A DNA stretch of 64,000 nucleotides, taken from positions 108,501-172,500 of the forward strand of contig WHVD01000042.1 of assembly GCA_015178975.1 (NCBI GenBank). The letters run 5' to 3'. The notes under the pieces are model-generated. The model saw only the letters and a program-made list of their open reading frames with translations, had not been told where the DNA came from and searched no databases. The stretch is from Hysterangium stoloniferum (taxonomy: Eukaryota > Basidiomycota > Agaricomycetes > Hysterangiales > Hysterangiaceae). The translations under genes and the position numbers were made by a program. Of the stretch, positions 49,496-60,996 are shown in pieces (within the stretch, counting starts at the first letter, position 1; each line of letters starts with the position of its first letter).

Positions 49496-50773
49496 TCAGG
49501 CTTTGTAGTCGCAAAGACTCTGATGACTATCTCGGTAGCTTCTTCGAGAAAATGATTTATAACTAAAGTCATAGATGTTTCAATTAGCTTCTACCGAATT
49601 TTTACGCCAGAAGAAAGAACAGTCACCAATAAGCGCAGTGATGCCTGTCACCGCCATTTGCTGTCTCGACATGACGGACTGCATCTTGTTTACGGGCAAA
49701 AGTCGTTTGACTATAAAATATATAAGACATCGTAGAACCATACAAAATCGATGGAAGGGGACATACCATGTGGTACACTTGTACGGTTTCTCTTCCAGGT
49801 GGACGGACCTTATGTGTGTTAACAGCTGGGACTTCTGAGGAAATGCACTGCGATGTGTGCACCCACCCCAACCGCACGTGAAACACGGGACGTCGTCGGT
49901 GGAATGATCGATGACGTATTGATTTAAAAATTTGCTGCCTGTGACAAGACCAGTTTGGACCCATGCATGCGCGACGTTTGGACCGGAAGAACCGCTGCTA
50001 CTACTAGAGGGTCCGTCTATTTGGGGGCTCTGATGAATGGATGAGTACTCGGTGGGAAACTGAGATTCCTGGCCAGTTAACCGAGTATGATTGTTGGAGG
50101 ATGACGAGGATGAGTATTGTCCAGGCCAGTTTTCGTATGGACTACCAGATGCCATGTGTGAGGAGTAGAGATGAGGATAGCCACCCTGCGCTGTGAAACG
50201 TGGTGGCGTAAGTTGTTATTTCGACGGAACTATGCCGAATTCTCATACGATTTATGTTGGAATACGCCGCCGCAGTTGCCGCCAGACCTTCGTCAACATA
50301 CCGGTTAAAAGCTACGATCAGAAGCCATGTCAGCACGGAGACGCGCTCCAAAACGAACTGCGCACTCGGAGGATCATTAGAGTGCTGAGAAGGTTCATTA
50401 TTATCATCTTTCGAGCCGATAATACAGATCAAAAGAAAAATTAGTATATAGTTTTCGAGAGGATCATTTACGGTACCTGAATAAGTGAATTCATTATCCT
50501 GGTTGTTATACATTATGTGTAGCTACAACGGGAGCAATCTAGGTGGTTGTGGAGGGCAGAACACGTCGGAAACGGGGTCGCGCGCCATCTGGGGCTTATA
50601 TACTCTTTCGCTGACGCAAGTACGTTTTCAGTATTCACCGGGAGGAGCTGTTGAGTCAAAGCTGCGAGAAGGTGTCTCACAGTCGGATTGCTAATAAAGT
50701 CCGCGGGGGTTGTTCCTGGGTTATCGCCATCGTTTAGGAAGAGTGACGTACATGGATCAATGTGTGTTTGCAT
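49496..50773 (-). CDS. C2H2 zinc-finger transcription factor
   Basis: A predicted nuclear regulator of about 309 residues. Well-supported exons (minus): 49767-50190, 49627-49710 and 49496-49562, with 56- and 64-bp GT-AG introns. Upstream, 50249-50407, 50477-50498, 50565-50588 and 50624-50773 join in frame, but the last steps are less certain (a 35-bp intron and 22-24-bp exons). Three C-terminal fingers: C224/C229/H244/H249 (CGWGGC...HIRSVH), C257/C260 with H273 (CTTCQTTFARKQDAVRH), and C285/C288 with H301 and C305 (CAYCYKSFSRRSYRDSH). Two of the introns cut exactly inside the second cysteine of a finger. The N-terminal half is Ser/Asn-rich and disordered. If the upstream exons are wrong, an internal ATG at 50155 would give about 179 residues. 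Confidence 0.75.
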
Positions 50774-50779
50774 GCATAG

Positions 50780-52380
50780 CTTGTTCGTACTGCTCTACAA
50801 GCATTGAGCGAGTTTTATCATTTTCGACGTTTTCTCTGGTCCTGCTCTGGACATTATTTATGAAAACAATGTACGTGGAAGAGTAATAAGTAGTTTTATG
50901 GGCACTGCTACAAAATAGTAAACTCTTTCGTTGGAGAATGACTCACTAGTATCGCATCTCGAATCGACGATGAAACGGATTGTAATCCGTTATTGGTAAG
51001 CCAAATCTGTGACGGTTAGCCAATTAGTAAGGACGAAGTGTTCCCAGTCATCAGCATGATTACCAAACTCACTAACACTGATTACAAATTATTTCATAGG
51101 ATAAAAAGCGATTTTCAAAGTGGAACCGTTCCGATTGTCTGCCCCCGGCTTGGATTCTCAACTGCGTAATGAGCGATGTGTTTCACAAGCTCAAGTAATT
51201 TGTCATGAAGCGGGGCTGGGAGTCACATACTGCCGTATATCCAAGTTCCCACCTGAAGAAGCATACGAGGGACTTGACTGTACACCGGTATGTCGCATGT
51301 CCGAATTTCACAGATCCCATATATGCATTTCATTGAACAGACTGACATTAGACATTGTCTTAAATTAAGTAACAATAATTGCTTAGTTGAGGACCTTAAT
51401 TTGATGTCGGAGGTTAGAAGCATTTTGAGCATATAAATCAATCAAACTCAACTGGTTGGCCAGGGTAGTGACATTATACATACGTGATGGGACAGGCATC
51501 CAGGTGACAATGAAACGTGTGAGGGGCCGGAATGAATTTCAGGAGACCTTTGTAAGTTTTAACAAAATGTTTTGAAGATTTTTTCAGGCTTCATGGCCCA
51601 TCTGTTTAGAAGAAGAATGGTTAAGCTTGCTTCTCTCGATCCAAGTGCATGTATGGAGTGTGGCTTTTGGTCTTATTATTAAATGTGAGAATAATGGTGT
51701 TTTAGACATTACGGCCTAATAGGTTATCATGAGGTACAGTATATTTATAAGAATAAAACCAAAGTTTGCCACGGTCGATTCAAGTGCGTGAGCGAATTGT
51801 GGGCTTATTGTTTGTCGATCCTACCGTTTTCCTCATTGTTCTCGTACGTGTATAAGACCAACCAACGCAAACGAAAACACATCCTCGTTCCTCAGTCATC
51901 TCCCTCCCTTATCACCAACTCAGAGCCAGCTGCTGGATGGGGGAAGGGCTACAGTGAATCATCTTGAGGGTGAGTTCACATCCCTTGTATCGCTAGTTGC
52001 ATGAAGTATGATGAAGAAGGCGTGTGATTCCAGGACTCACAAGGACGCAAGAGGAACCCATGTCGTCGTCGTTTACACCGCCGCCACCCTCCATGGTGCC
52101 ACCACTTAAAGCCCTACTTCGCTTCAACAACGACGGCCCAACTTATTCTTCGCATAATGGCTGGATATATACATTATTGGATAGAGCGTTCTCCCAGTGG
52201 GTTCATTACTTCTTGAAGTTTCCTTTCCGTTACCCATCTTGCACTCAGACTCGAGGTTTTCACCGGATGAAACAAGCACCGAATCCTCTACTTTGATCGT
52301 CCCCGTACTCCACCTTCGTTTCAGCATTCTAGGCTTAATATATAACTAAAGCAGTGGCTTCTTGTTAAAAGTGTAGGAAA
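50780..52380. other. Unassigned stretch, possible gene start at 52.06 kb
   Basis: At 51.88-52.3 kb a pyrimidine-rich leader and an intron-like segment (GGTGAGT near 51968 to TTCCAG at 52034) precede a frame beginning MSSSFTPPPPSMVPP at 52061. The frame stays open to 52296 but resembles no family. Otherwise no feature. Confidence 0.3.
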
Positions 52381-52384
52381 TGAA

Positions 52385-52456
52385 TGGCCAGACTGGGAAT
52401 TAAACCCAGGGCTTCTGCATATATAGCAAGGGTGTTACCAATTACACCACCTGGCC
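52385..52456 (-). repeat. tRNA-derived SINE-like unit, copy 1
   Basis: The minus strand folds as a tRNA: a 7-bp acceptor stem (GGCCAGG with TCTGGCC), a D-arm GTGT...ACAC with A-box TGGTGTAATTGG, and a perfect T-stem CTGGG...CCCAG with B-box-like GGTTTAATTCC. The anticodon stem is imperfect and the loop TATATAT lacks U33, so it is not a normal tRNA gene. The same short tail (ATTCATTT-x-CTACA-x-TTTTAACA) follows both copies, as in a short SINE. Confidence 0.6.
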
Positions 52457-52657
52457 CTGGGAAACAATGCTAGCATTACACACTCCCTTAATGCTAGTAC
52501 TCAACAATATTATATGCAAATATAGGCCCTCTATGGCTCTTTCATCCAGACTTGTCCACTATACCATACACAAATATAGCTGTCCACTCTACAGACAGGA
52601 ACTATGCCCCATGGCACACAATGGAGATAATAACCTGTTAAAAATGTAGAAAATGAA

Positions 52658-52729
52658 TGACCAGACTGGGAATTAAACCCAGGGCCTCTGCATATATAGC
52701 AAGGGTGTTACCAATTACACCACCTCACC
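52658..52729 (-). repeat. tRNA-derived SINE-like unit, copy 2
   Basis: Nearly the same 72 bases as 52385-52456, same strand and same tail. The acceptor stem is weakened (GGTGAGG against TCTGGTC). Confidence 0.6.
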
Positions 52730-52827
52730 CTGGGAACCAGCACAAGTATTACACAATTTAACACTTCTTCCTGCTGCTGAATGTGCAAGAATGCAATAAA
52801 TGAATGCCTAGAATGAATATCAATGAA

Positions 52828-52967
52828 CATCAGTAAAATGATATTTGTTCCAGATGGCTCCTGGAGGAGGTCCCCCCATTCTAGGAAGCTCCTGGACATT
52901 GTGGAGTGTGTGGAGCATCCCAGAATAGGGGTACCTCCTTCCAGCATTTAATACCATTTTACTGATG
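52828..52967. mobile_element. 140-bp foldback MITE, copy 2 (CpG lost)
   Basis: Same length and ends as 24841-24980, with perfect 13-bp ends CATCAGTAAAATG and CATTTTACTGATG. It contains no CpG. Each of the six CpG sites of copy 1 reads TpG or CpA here. Confidence 0.8.
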
Positions 52968-55050
52968 AAGGGATCCTATTATTCCCCCTAAGCTGCTATC
53001 AAGGATGGACCAAATGATCATTTCACCAAGAATTTATTCACCAGTGGTGGCCATATATCAAGTTTATCCACTGCTCTGAATATTCATTATACATTTTTTA
53101 GTTCTGTCCATGATAGGAGCTTAGACACAATAGCCTGCCCTTCCTTCGTTGATACCCATCCTAGGCATTTATTTCACAGCCATCCTTGTTTCTGAGAAGA
53201 GTATTCCCAGCATAGCCGTTTCACCTTCCCCGCTAGGATTTCTAGCTCGTGTCGAATTTGTGGTTCATATTGGCCGTTTAATGGTTTGAAGAAAAGACGG
53301 GGGTATTGTAGTGCCCGAACATGTTCAACCGCGCAGGCAATGTTTAGACAATCTTCGCAAAATTTTAAATTTTGGAAACATTTGTACTACCTTAATCGAG
53401 GTCCTAAATCACTCATTTTATGCAGTCGAGAATGTCTACTTTATATAAAATTTAGAACAAATGAAATTTATTTCTTAAAGGTAATTACCTTGGGATGGAT
53501 TTTGCAGTGCACGGTGCAGATTCAAAAATATACATGTTATCTTCGAAGACACACCGTCAGGTTCAATAAGCTAGCATACTATGTGCTTGATGACATGCTA
53601 CTTTGATCTAAACATTTACCTGCTGTACATGTAATCCCTTAACCCTCGGTCTCCACCCTCAACCCTGGCACCTTTTGATAGTTAACTCTAATCTGAGTCA
53701 GTGGCACGATCCAGTCCCCGGTATGGAAGCGGACCCTGATTTCATATACCATTGTTCAGCAGCTAATGGTGCATCGATTTACCTCAGTTATCAACATTTT
53801 AACACCATCGCAATATTTTGCCAGCATTGAATACATCGCTATGCATAGCTTTCGGGTTTGTCCATTGCGAGGTCCTGCTATCGAGCACCAAGCCTTGGAC
53901 ACTCTATGACTCCATTGATATTGTTTCATAGAAGCTTCTATGTTCTCGCAGTATTACTAATGCCGTACAACCGTCCTACGATAACATTCTCCTTACATCT
54001 CAGGCTCCCTACTGGTGGGAGACGAAAGTCAGAATGAAAATGGAAAAGCCATCCTCTTCTCATCAACATGTGAGCCTGGGTGAGTTGTGTCCAAGTATGT
54101 ATTTATTGAAAAATGATCTGGAACGGTCAGAGTCTAAATTTGTTACTGGTTGATTTGATGATAACTCAGGCTATATAGGGTTGAACATTAGGAGTGTGAC
54201 TGGTGTGATGGCGTCTGCCTAAGCCTGTGTTGGGTGTTCTAAGTGGGTCCTCTCGCCCATAGTTCTGTTTTGCAGATACGGCGCACTTTGTGTTCCAGAG
54301 ACACCAGCTCCCGTCAGCCAAAGGTTGGAGCCCACTTCGGAGCTCACCTCCATGATGTTCTCGAATTTTGTCCATCAGAACGATGGTGGTCCTCACACTC
54401 AGCTAAGCCCATATATTTTTGATTAGGATAACTCGGAGAATAATTATCAACTAGTTTTGGAACCAAGTACTCCTATGACTAAAGGTGATTCCACAAGAAT
54501 GCAATTAACGAATAGAAGAGTGCAATGGCGTAATCGAGTCCCTACCCCAGTCTCGATTTTTATACAATCTGGGATTATCCTATTCTCTCATGATTCATAG
54601 TTGTAGAGGTAGTAGGTTAGGTGATTATTGCACAGGTATACGTTCTTAATTCATAGGCTGGTCACCCTTCACATCATCGCCACTTGTTTTCCTCGTGGCT
54701 TCATTTCGTGGTCCCATTATCCTTATAATCACCTTTGACTTTCCTTCCGCACGGAAAGTCTCGGGGCAATACAGCACTGCTAGACCGCCTCCAACATAGA
54801 TCATTTTGGTGCGACTGGTCACATTAGTGCCTTATGGACGCCATAGCGAGAATCTGGTACACTTGGGGCAGTATTGGGATACATTCATGTGGACCCTTAT
54901 AAGAACTGTTGCTTAAGCTTCTAACAAGAACATCCAGTTCAATTAGACCCGTTCAACTCACCAACAAGCACTACGTCTTTACACTTTCCCGCAGAGAAAT
55001 AAAGTTGGTCCATTTTTCTTGTAGACCTCAATAACTAACACAAATGATTT
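52968..55050. other. Unassigned stretch
   Basis: The frame at 53286-53606 (plus) is open for 106 residues but shows no motif. No repeats or splice chains are supported. Confidence 0.35.
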
Positions 55051-55057
55051 CAGGGAG

Positions 55058-55279
55058 ATGTGTTTTATCGTTCACAAGGGAACAAAATATCTCCTCTGTG
55101 GCCACATTCCCGACGCACAAACTACTCTCTACGATTGCTTTAGTCCAACTTGCGCCGATAGTAGTGCACACCCCCAGCAGTGCCATAATCATCACAGATG
55201 TATCCGAGGTCAGCATCACGAAAAATATGATGCTGTCGGCAGTGTTTTCTGCAGCACTAGCTGCCGCCTGGGCAGCTGA
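55058..55279 (+). CDS. Small cysteine-rich protein, family copy B
   Basis: A 73-residue single-exon protein starting MCFIVHKGTKYLLCGHIPDAQ. Compared with copy A (6362-6586) the Cys/His framework is the same: the MC start, KYL-x-CGH, DC-x4-C, SS-x-HP-x2-C, NHH-x-CI and the end FCSTSCR, with about half of all residues identical. The opposite strand also has a 118-codon frame, and copy A shows the same mirror frame. The Cys/His pattern, shared also with copy C, supports the plus strand as coding. No signal peptide or membrane segment. Probably a zinc-binding or disulphide-stabilised small protein of unknown function. Confidence 0.6.
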   Translation: MCFIVHKGTKYLLCGHIPDAQTTLYDCFSPTCADSSAHPQQCHNHHRCIRGQHHEKYDAVGSVFCSTSCRLGS

Positions 55280-55284
55280 ATCAA

Positions 55285-56975
55285 CTATATCAGACTCTCC
55301 CAATCGCCGAGAATTATTGACTTTACATTTAGGCGTTAATGTTATTGCATCAGTTGCACATTCCGGATGACGCGTTTTTATCATGTTCAGTTCCTCTCTT
55401 ATTATTGTAAATCCGGATTAGTAGCCTCGCGCCCCGCATCATAAACGTGCTATTTTAGTATTCGGATTCAATGTATTTATGAAAAGATGGGAATAACTTA
55501 TATAACGTTTCTCTACAATTTCCGAGTTATTTGGACCTTAGTTCCGTGAGAAATAGGGTAGGTGTGGTAGATCACGAGAGTGGGGACACCTACGCACGTT
55601 GTTCTTTTTATCTATAGGACACTTTGGGAGTGTAAGTGCATTGAGCACTTATCAATGCCAAAATTGTGAGCCATGCTTATCCAGGCTTGCTCGACAATTT
55701 TCCAGATTTATGCTGGCTTTGAAGGCCCCAAGGCTTAGCAACCAGATGCCCCATAGATTGCACACGTAGGGACATCGGACATTCGACTCTATTCTTGCAA
55801 ACCGTGGTGTTCGGTCACCACCTTCTTAGTCTGTAGGAGTCGTGTATTGTTTTTCACATAAGGTTCCTGGCATTCCTGTTGATGCCTTTTAGCCGAAGCT
55901 ATCCTTCATGGCCATTATTGAAATCCAAGCACTAGTGAGGAAATACTTGAATTGGAAACAAAATGTTGAACCTTAAAATGAGCGTGGAGTATGGGGATTC
56001 GAAGTGGAGGGCTAGGTGGTTGAGAAGATTTAGCGTTTAATAACATGGCCCCACAGATAGGTATACCGTTAATAATTTTTTGTTAGGTTAGCCAGCCTAA
56101 AACGAGAGGGGTTGTCGCTTGTTAACCTTAGTAACGTGTTTCGTTTTTCTTTTCTATGAGGGATTGGTCTATTTCCTATAGAGGGTAATTCTACGCTTCT
56201 CGCAATCGACTCTCTATTGACATCACTCAGGACGCACAGTAGTCATGAGTACTAGATAGTGGAACATATTTGTCGAGGAATCGGATTTGCTACAAAGTCG
56301 CGCATACACTACTGTTGTCATGGTATGGTTCAGGTCTGCGCTTCCTGTGACAGACAGCATGTCTAAACATGAGTACTTCCCTCTTTGATTTTTTCCTTTC
56401 AGGAAGCCGCCACCACACTGGAGCTATATGAGATTCGATATTCAAACGAAAGGGATCTCCTTAACGTCTCCAACTCTTGTATTTCTCATTCAGCCAGCCT
56501 CAACTGTAGCCCGTTTTTCTCTTTTTATGTTGATGCTCCACATAAATCTTCAGTATGGACACTTCATGAGTTTTTGACGAAGGCTGGGAATTACATAAAT
56601 GGAGCCAAATGTGATAGATACATACTAGCCCACTCCCTCCCTCCTTTCTTTTTCTTTTCCTTTTTGATCAGTGATACCCACCAAACCCACAACGCTTGTG
56701 TGACTTAAAGGGTGCACTGCTTTTGGTACACCATAAAATTCTTCTCAAGGAGAACCTGAAGAAATAATGGCTTTTATTTTGTATTAAATATTACTTAAAA
56801 TAGTATGTTAAAGTTATATGTGCAGATCTATTAAGAACTCTTAGTGAGTGACAACTTCACTGAGTATATATTGAGATCTTCCTATTAATAGGAACTTGTG
56901 AGAAATAAGAGTCTAGATACAAGAATAAATACTCAGCATTTGCATGCAGTATGCCAATAGCTGATATTGATTACC
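55285..56975. other. Unassigned stretch left of the Tc1 element
   Basis: The frame at 56385-56708 (plus) has no motif. From about 56.75 kb the DNA becomes AT-rich and CpG-poor. Confidence 0.35.
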
Positions 56976-56977
56976 TA

Positions 56978-57183
56978 CAGTGGGGGACAAAACTGTCCCA
57001 ATGTTTTGATAATTCCCATTAACTGTTTTATAACTGATCAAATAAGTTTCCTAAAATAGTGAAATATTCTCAGAGATGCCTTAGCATACTAGCTTTTATA
57101 TTCCTAAACATTACATAATATTGATGGAAATTGGTGTCACAGTTAATATTTAAAAATAACCAATCATTGGGACAGTTTTGGGA
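56978..57183 (+). repeat. Left inverted repeat of the Tc1 element
   Basis: About 206 bp. It is itself mirrored: it starts GGACAAAACTGTCCCAATG (from its sixth base region) and ends CATTGGGACAGTTTTGGGA. Confidence 0.85.
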
Positions 57184-57479
57184 TCCTATCTCTTCACATT
57201 TCACTATATCATATTATATACTAGAGGCATCATAAAATTCCAAAACAAATCACATGAGCCCCTCCCAGCTGGGAGGGCCACCATCCAGGTGGCTACCTTT
57301 CCCCTCCCCTACCTCCCCAAATGGCTCATGCAACCAAACCACCATCATCCACCACCTTGCCTCTATGTCCAGCCCCAAGACTGAATGGATTTTCCCCTAT
57401 TTTGCCCCCCCACATACACACTGTCCTGCATGGGGTGACCACCTTTCAAAGAACATCCTGAGTCCACCCTTTAGCCCTG

Positions 57480-59098
57480 AAGAGCACACCCACTTCATTG
57501 AGCAACTCCACCTCACCATCCACACTACCAACCAGGGCCCTTCCTCCATCATCATCTACACTGATGGCTTCCACCACAAAGCTTGCAGGAACCACCAATG
57601 CACAGGTGCCAGCTACTCTATCAACCACCTTGGCACCTCCATCTGCCATGGGCACTTTGGCCTAGGCAAACTGTTAGAATAAAATATAGAAGCTCCAAAT
57701 GAACTAGAAGAGCAGTATATAAATTTCGTTTGTGTGTATATCTTGTAGTAAGATTAGGCAAACAAATAAGTAGATACATGAACACTAGGCTACTTATATA
57801 TGTCTGCTAAACAATAGAATACTAAATGGGGCAACAAAAGGGATGGAACAAAGGGAATAAAGAGACAAGAACAAAGGGATATGTGTTACGAGTTTATGTA
57901 ATGCTCGTATTCCAACACAAACATGCAGGGATCTTTGATGCCAAAATGTTTGCCCTGGCTAGTGCCAGCTGCAAGGCAACCCCTGCAGCCTGCAGTACTC
58001 ATACTAGGCTAGCAGGAGGGAATCCAAAGTTATATTAGAACTAATATATATACAAATAACTACCAAACTCACCTAGCAGGAGGAAATCCAAAGAGAAACA
58101 GTCTAAGGAATTCCTCCTGCAAGGTGTGACCCATAGGCACCCAGTAGTCTAAAAATAACTCTGCCAAATACAGAACAGGGGCCTTTCCCACAATGGAACA
58201 CTAATGCTATAAGCTTCTGAGTTAATCACCTACTCTTCAGAGGCATGTATTAGTCAGAGTAGTTGATATCCACAAGGAGAGGGAATGTGACAAAAGGCAG
58301 GGGTTGGACTGTGGACTCAGGGACTTCAATAAGATGAGAAAATGGTGCTCCCTAGGGTCTGTGACAGAGGGTCCCCTAACACCAGCACTGTTTTACAGAA
58401 AATCATGGCTGATTTTCCTGAAGCTAAGCACCTTCTCTTCTTCTCTGACAATCAGGCTGCTCTCAGATCCATTGATGACCTCTCAGACCACCCCAGCCAG
58501 TGTGCCTCCATCATTTTCCACAAACACATTGACTCATTCCTAATTGACCCATCCCACCACATCTCCCTCTCCTGGATCCCTGGCCACAAGGTATTCCAAG
58601 GCAATGAAGAGGCTGACTTCCTCACAAAAGAAGCTGTTACCCACCCCCCCATCATCCACTCCACTGTCTCCTGGGCCCTGGAACATGCCAAGTCCCACTC
58701 CCTAAAACTCTGGTGACAAGACTGGCTCCACCTCCCACACCAACCAAGCTGCCATTGCACTCCACAAACCCCCTGCTGTGAAGCTCTCAAAGTTCCACAA
58801 GGAATATGATGGTCCCCACTGTGTCCACACACATGTCATCCAGGCCATCTTGGGCCATGGCTTCTTCAGTGCCTACTACCAATGTTTCCTTCCCAACCTC
58901 CCCACCTCCTGCCCCTGTGGCACAGAAGACATCCAGTCCCACCTCCACATCCTTTCTGAGTGCTCCCTTCATGAGGAACACCGCCACTCCCTCCACACTG
59001 CCTCTCAAGACCTATCACTCCCCATTATCCGTGTGCACCCACAAGGACTTTGAAGCCCTAGCTGAGTTTATCACCACCTCTGACACTTTCCAGAAAGC
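57480..59098 (+). pseudogene. LINE RNase H and C-terminal region, interrupted
   Basis: Pieces in order: SSIIIYTDGFHHKACRNH (first catalytic Asp in YTDG) at 57544-57600; DAKMFALASASCKA after the solo LTR near 57940; LFFSDNQAALRSIDD at 58430-58480 (third acidic residue); SWIPGHKVFQGNEEADFL at 58570-58620 (last Asp). A zinc-type CPCG...SHLHILSEC follows near 58910-58960 and the end is FQKA at 59098. This is the reverse transcriptase-linked RNase H and C-terminal part of a Tad-like LINE. It is broken by the solo LTR, unexplained sequence at about 57990-58390 and a frame change near 58715. Confidence 0.8.
57672..57917. repeat. Solo LTR inside the LINE
   Basis: 246 bp beginning TGTTAGAAT and ending ATTCCAACA, flanked by the 5-bp duplication CAAAC (57667-57671 and 57918-57922). 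Removing it and one duplication makes the LINE RNase H frame continuous (GLGKHAGIFDAKMFALA). No internal coding region remains, so the element was lost by LTR recombination. Confidence 0.85.
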
Positions 59099-59315
59099 AT
59101 AACCAGCCCACCATCCCTGCCCTCCCCTTCCCTACATTTGATCCTCTTGCCCATACCAACCAGCTACGTACATACATATCCTCAACTGCTATGTATGTAT
59201 CTTAGTTATGCAATGTGGTATATAAATGTATTAAAAAAAAAAAATCACATGACATATATTCAATGTTCTAATTGGTATGTGACTGTGACTGCCACATCTT
59301 AACTATCACTCTCAT

Positions 59316-59601
59316 CATGAAAGCTATTTCTCCCCTCAAAAGAGATAAAGCCATCTCCCTCCTACAAAATGGACTCTCCAATAAGAATGTGGCCTCTATG
59401 AGAAGTCTACTATTGGTAGAATTAGTCAGGAGATGGACATATATAGAGAAAGAAAACCTGAAAGGAGGACATCCTTCCAAGCTTTCTCCTACTGAGCAAA
59501 GGAGGATCATGCATCAAATTACCTCTGGCAAGCTAGATAATGCTGTCCAAGCCACACACTACATTAATTCCATCAATCAATATCATGTCTCACTGTTATG
59601 A
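59316..59601 (+). pseudogene. Tc1-type transposase, N-terminal relic
   Basis: MKAISPLKRDKAISLLQNGL, then GGHPSKLSPTEQRRIMHQI and TSGKLDNAVQATHYI. These match the paired helix-turn-helix DNA-binding region of fungal Tc1/mariner transposases (the SPxKRxxAIxLL and GRPxKLSPxxxRxIxxxI/TSGKxDNA blocks). The middle of the first HTH is altered and the frame ends at a TGA-free stop near 59601. The catalytic DDE region is absent downstream. Confidence 0.8.
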
Positions 59602-59609
59602 CTGGAAGA

Positions 59610-60990
59610 TCTGCTGGACTCCAGCTACTACCATATGTATATGCACCCACACCCTATATGCACCAGTTATCAGTTAACTGGAATACCTGCCAGAACCCAG
59701 ACATCAAACCTGTCCATGCCTAACCCTCTGTGTCTCACACATCAGTCACCAGAGGAGGATAACCCAAAACTTTAAAAGTTATTTATCCACTAAAGTGTAT
59801 ATATTTATATTGTTTGTTGTAAAATTAATATTTAAGCAAATTCAGTCTATCAGATGACATTCTGTAGAATAAGGAAATATTAATATTTATCTTGTATCTG
59901 ACAAAAGTTAGTCAAACAAACATATGTAGATTATCCTTTTGGATAAATTCCACAACAAGGATTGGTTGGCCAGATAGTTCTGGTTAACTTTCTTAACCAA
60001 ATAAATTTAAATTATATGAACTACATTTGGAAGTTTGCATAATATACAAGAGAATGCATTTCATCCCAAATATTAAGTCATAACCCAAATCATTTTGGTT
60101 AACTATAATGTTTGTGGACATTTTAAAAGTCACAGAGATACTAGAGAATGCATCTCATCCCAAAGATTAAGTCATAACCTGAGTAATTTTGGTTAACTAT
60201 AATGTTTGTGGACATTTTAAAAGTCATGGAGATACTAGAGAATGCATTTTATCCCAAAGATTAGATAACAACCCAGATAATCTTGTATAACCATGACATT
60301 TCTGCATATTTTAAAAGAGCATACAAGTCTTAAAGATCAAATTTTGGGGTAATGAAATATAAACCCCTAAAACATGTAGTCATAGCCAGAGGAAGTAGTC
60401 TCACTTAAAAATATGAGGAGTTTTTCATAAAATTTTGTATATTCAATGAATTTTGACTATCCTCCAGACCCCACTGGGACCTGCACACATCAAACAAAGC
60501 CTGTCTATGTCTGACCCCATTCCATGCACCAGTCACTGGGCTCCACCTGGATAACCCGACAGCTCTCTAACTGAGCCCCATTCCTATTATGGTCTAATGA
60601 CCTGTCATGTTTTGGACTCCACCTCTGTTTCTGTTCTGTTCCTAACACCTAATTTGGTGTTTACTTATCTTGTTTCATGATTACTTGTTTGGATCTCATT
60701 ATTACTGGATTTGGTATAACATACATTCCACAGTCTATATAGTCTGGCAGATGTTGTATGTACATACATACAATCCAGTCAGAAAATCAGCTTAGATCTT
60801 CCCAGTAATTTCAGTATAATTTCTGCTCTATTCCTCTCTTTGAAACACACCACTATTTACCTTGTTGGAGCCTGCAGGGGAGTGTCAGAATCTTATAGAA
60901 AGTAGTGTATGCCCAGAAGACTTGATGCTGTAATCAAGGCTAAGGGAGGCCATACAAAGTACTAAAATAACAAGGTATCTGATTCAAAAA
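59610..60990. other. Non-coding interior of the Tc1 element
   Basis: No transposase sequence. Contains the 94-bp tandem repeat and a CAGGGGAGTGTCAGAATC junction near 60878 that resembles a polypurine tract followed by an LTR start. I could not find a partner LTR. Confidence 0.4.
60049..60325. repeat. Three tandem 94-bp units
   Basis: Units start AGAGAATGCAT at 60049, 60143 and 60237. The first two share TTTTGGTTAACTATAATGTT and GGACATTTTAAAAGTCA; the third is more diverged. They lie in the inner part of the Tc1 element. Confidence 0.75.
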
Positions 60991-60996
60991 GGGTGG

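Larger units (their letters stand above)
57258..59243 (+). mobile_element. 5'-truncated LINE inserted in the Tc1 element
   Basis: Ends in a poly(A) run (59232-59243) and is bracketed by a 9-bp duplication ATCACATGA (57249-57257 and 59244-59252), the signature of target-primed insertion. It carries only the RNase H end of a fungal non-LTR retrotransposon and was later split by a solo LTR. Confidence 0.85.

Noticed and set aside
52385..52456. A functional tRNA gene
   Set aside because: The anticodon stem is mismatched, the loop lacks U33 and a second degenerate copy with the same tail lies nearby. A SINE-like origin fits better.
58452..58832. 126-codon minus frame opposite the LINE
   Set aside because: It is antisense to a recognisable RNase H domain and has no homology of its own.
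60878..60990. Possible LTR start after GGGGAG
   Set aside because: It looks like a polypurine tract and LTR junction, but no second copy or target duplication was found.
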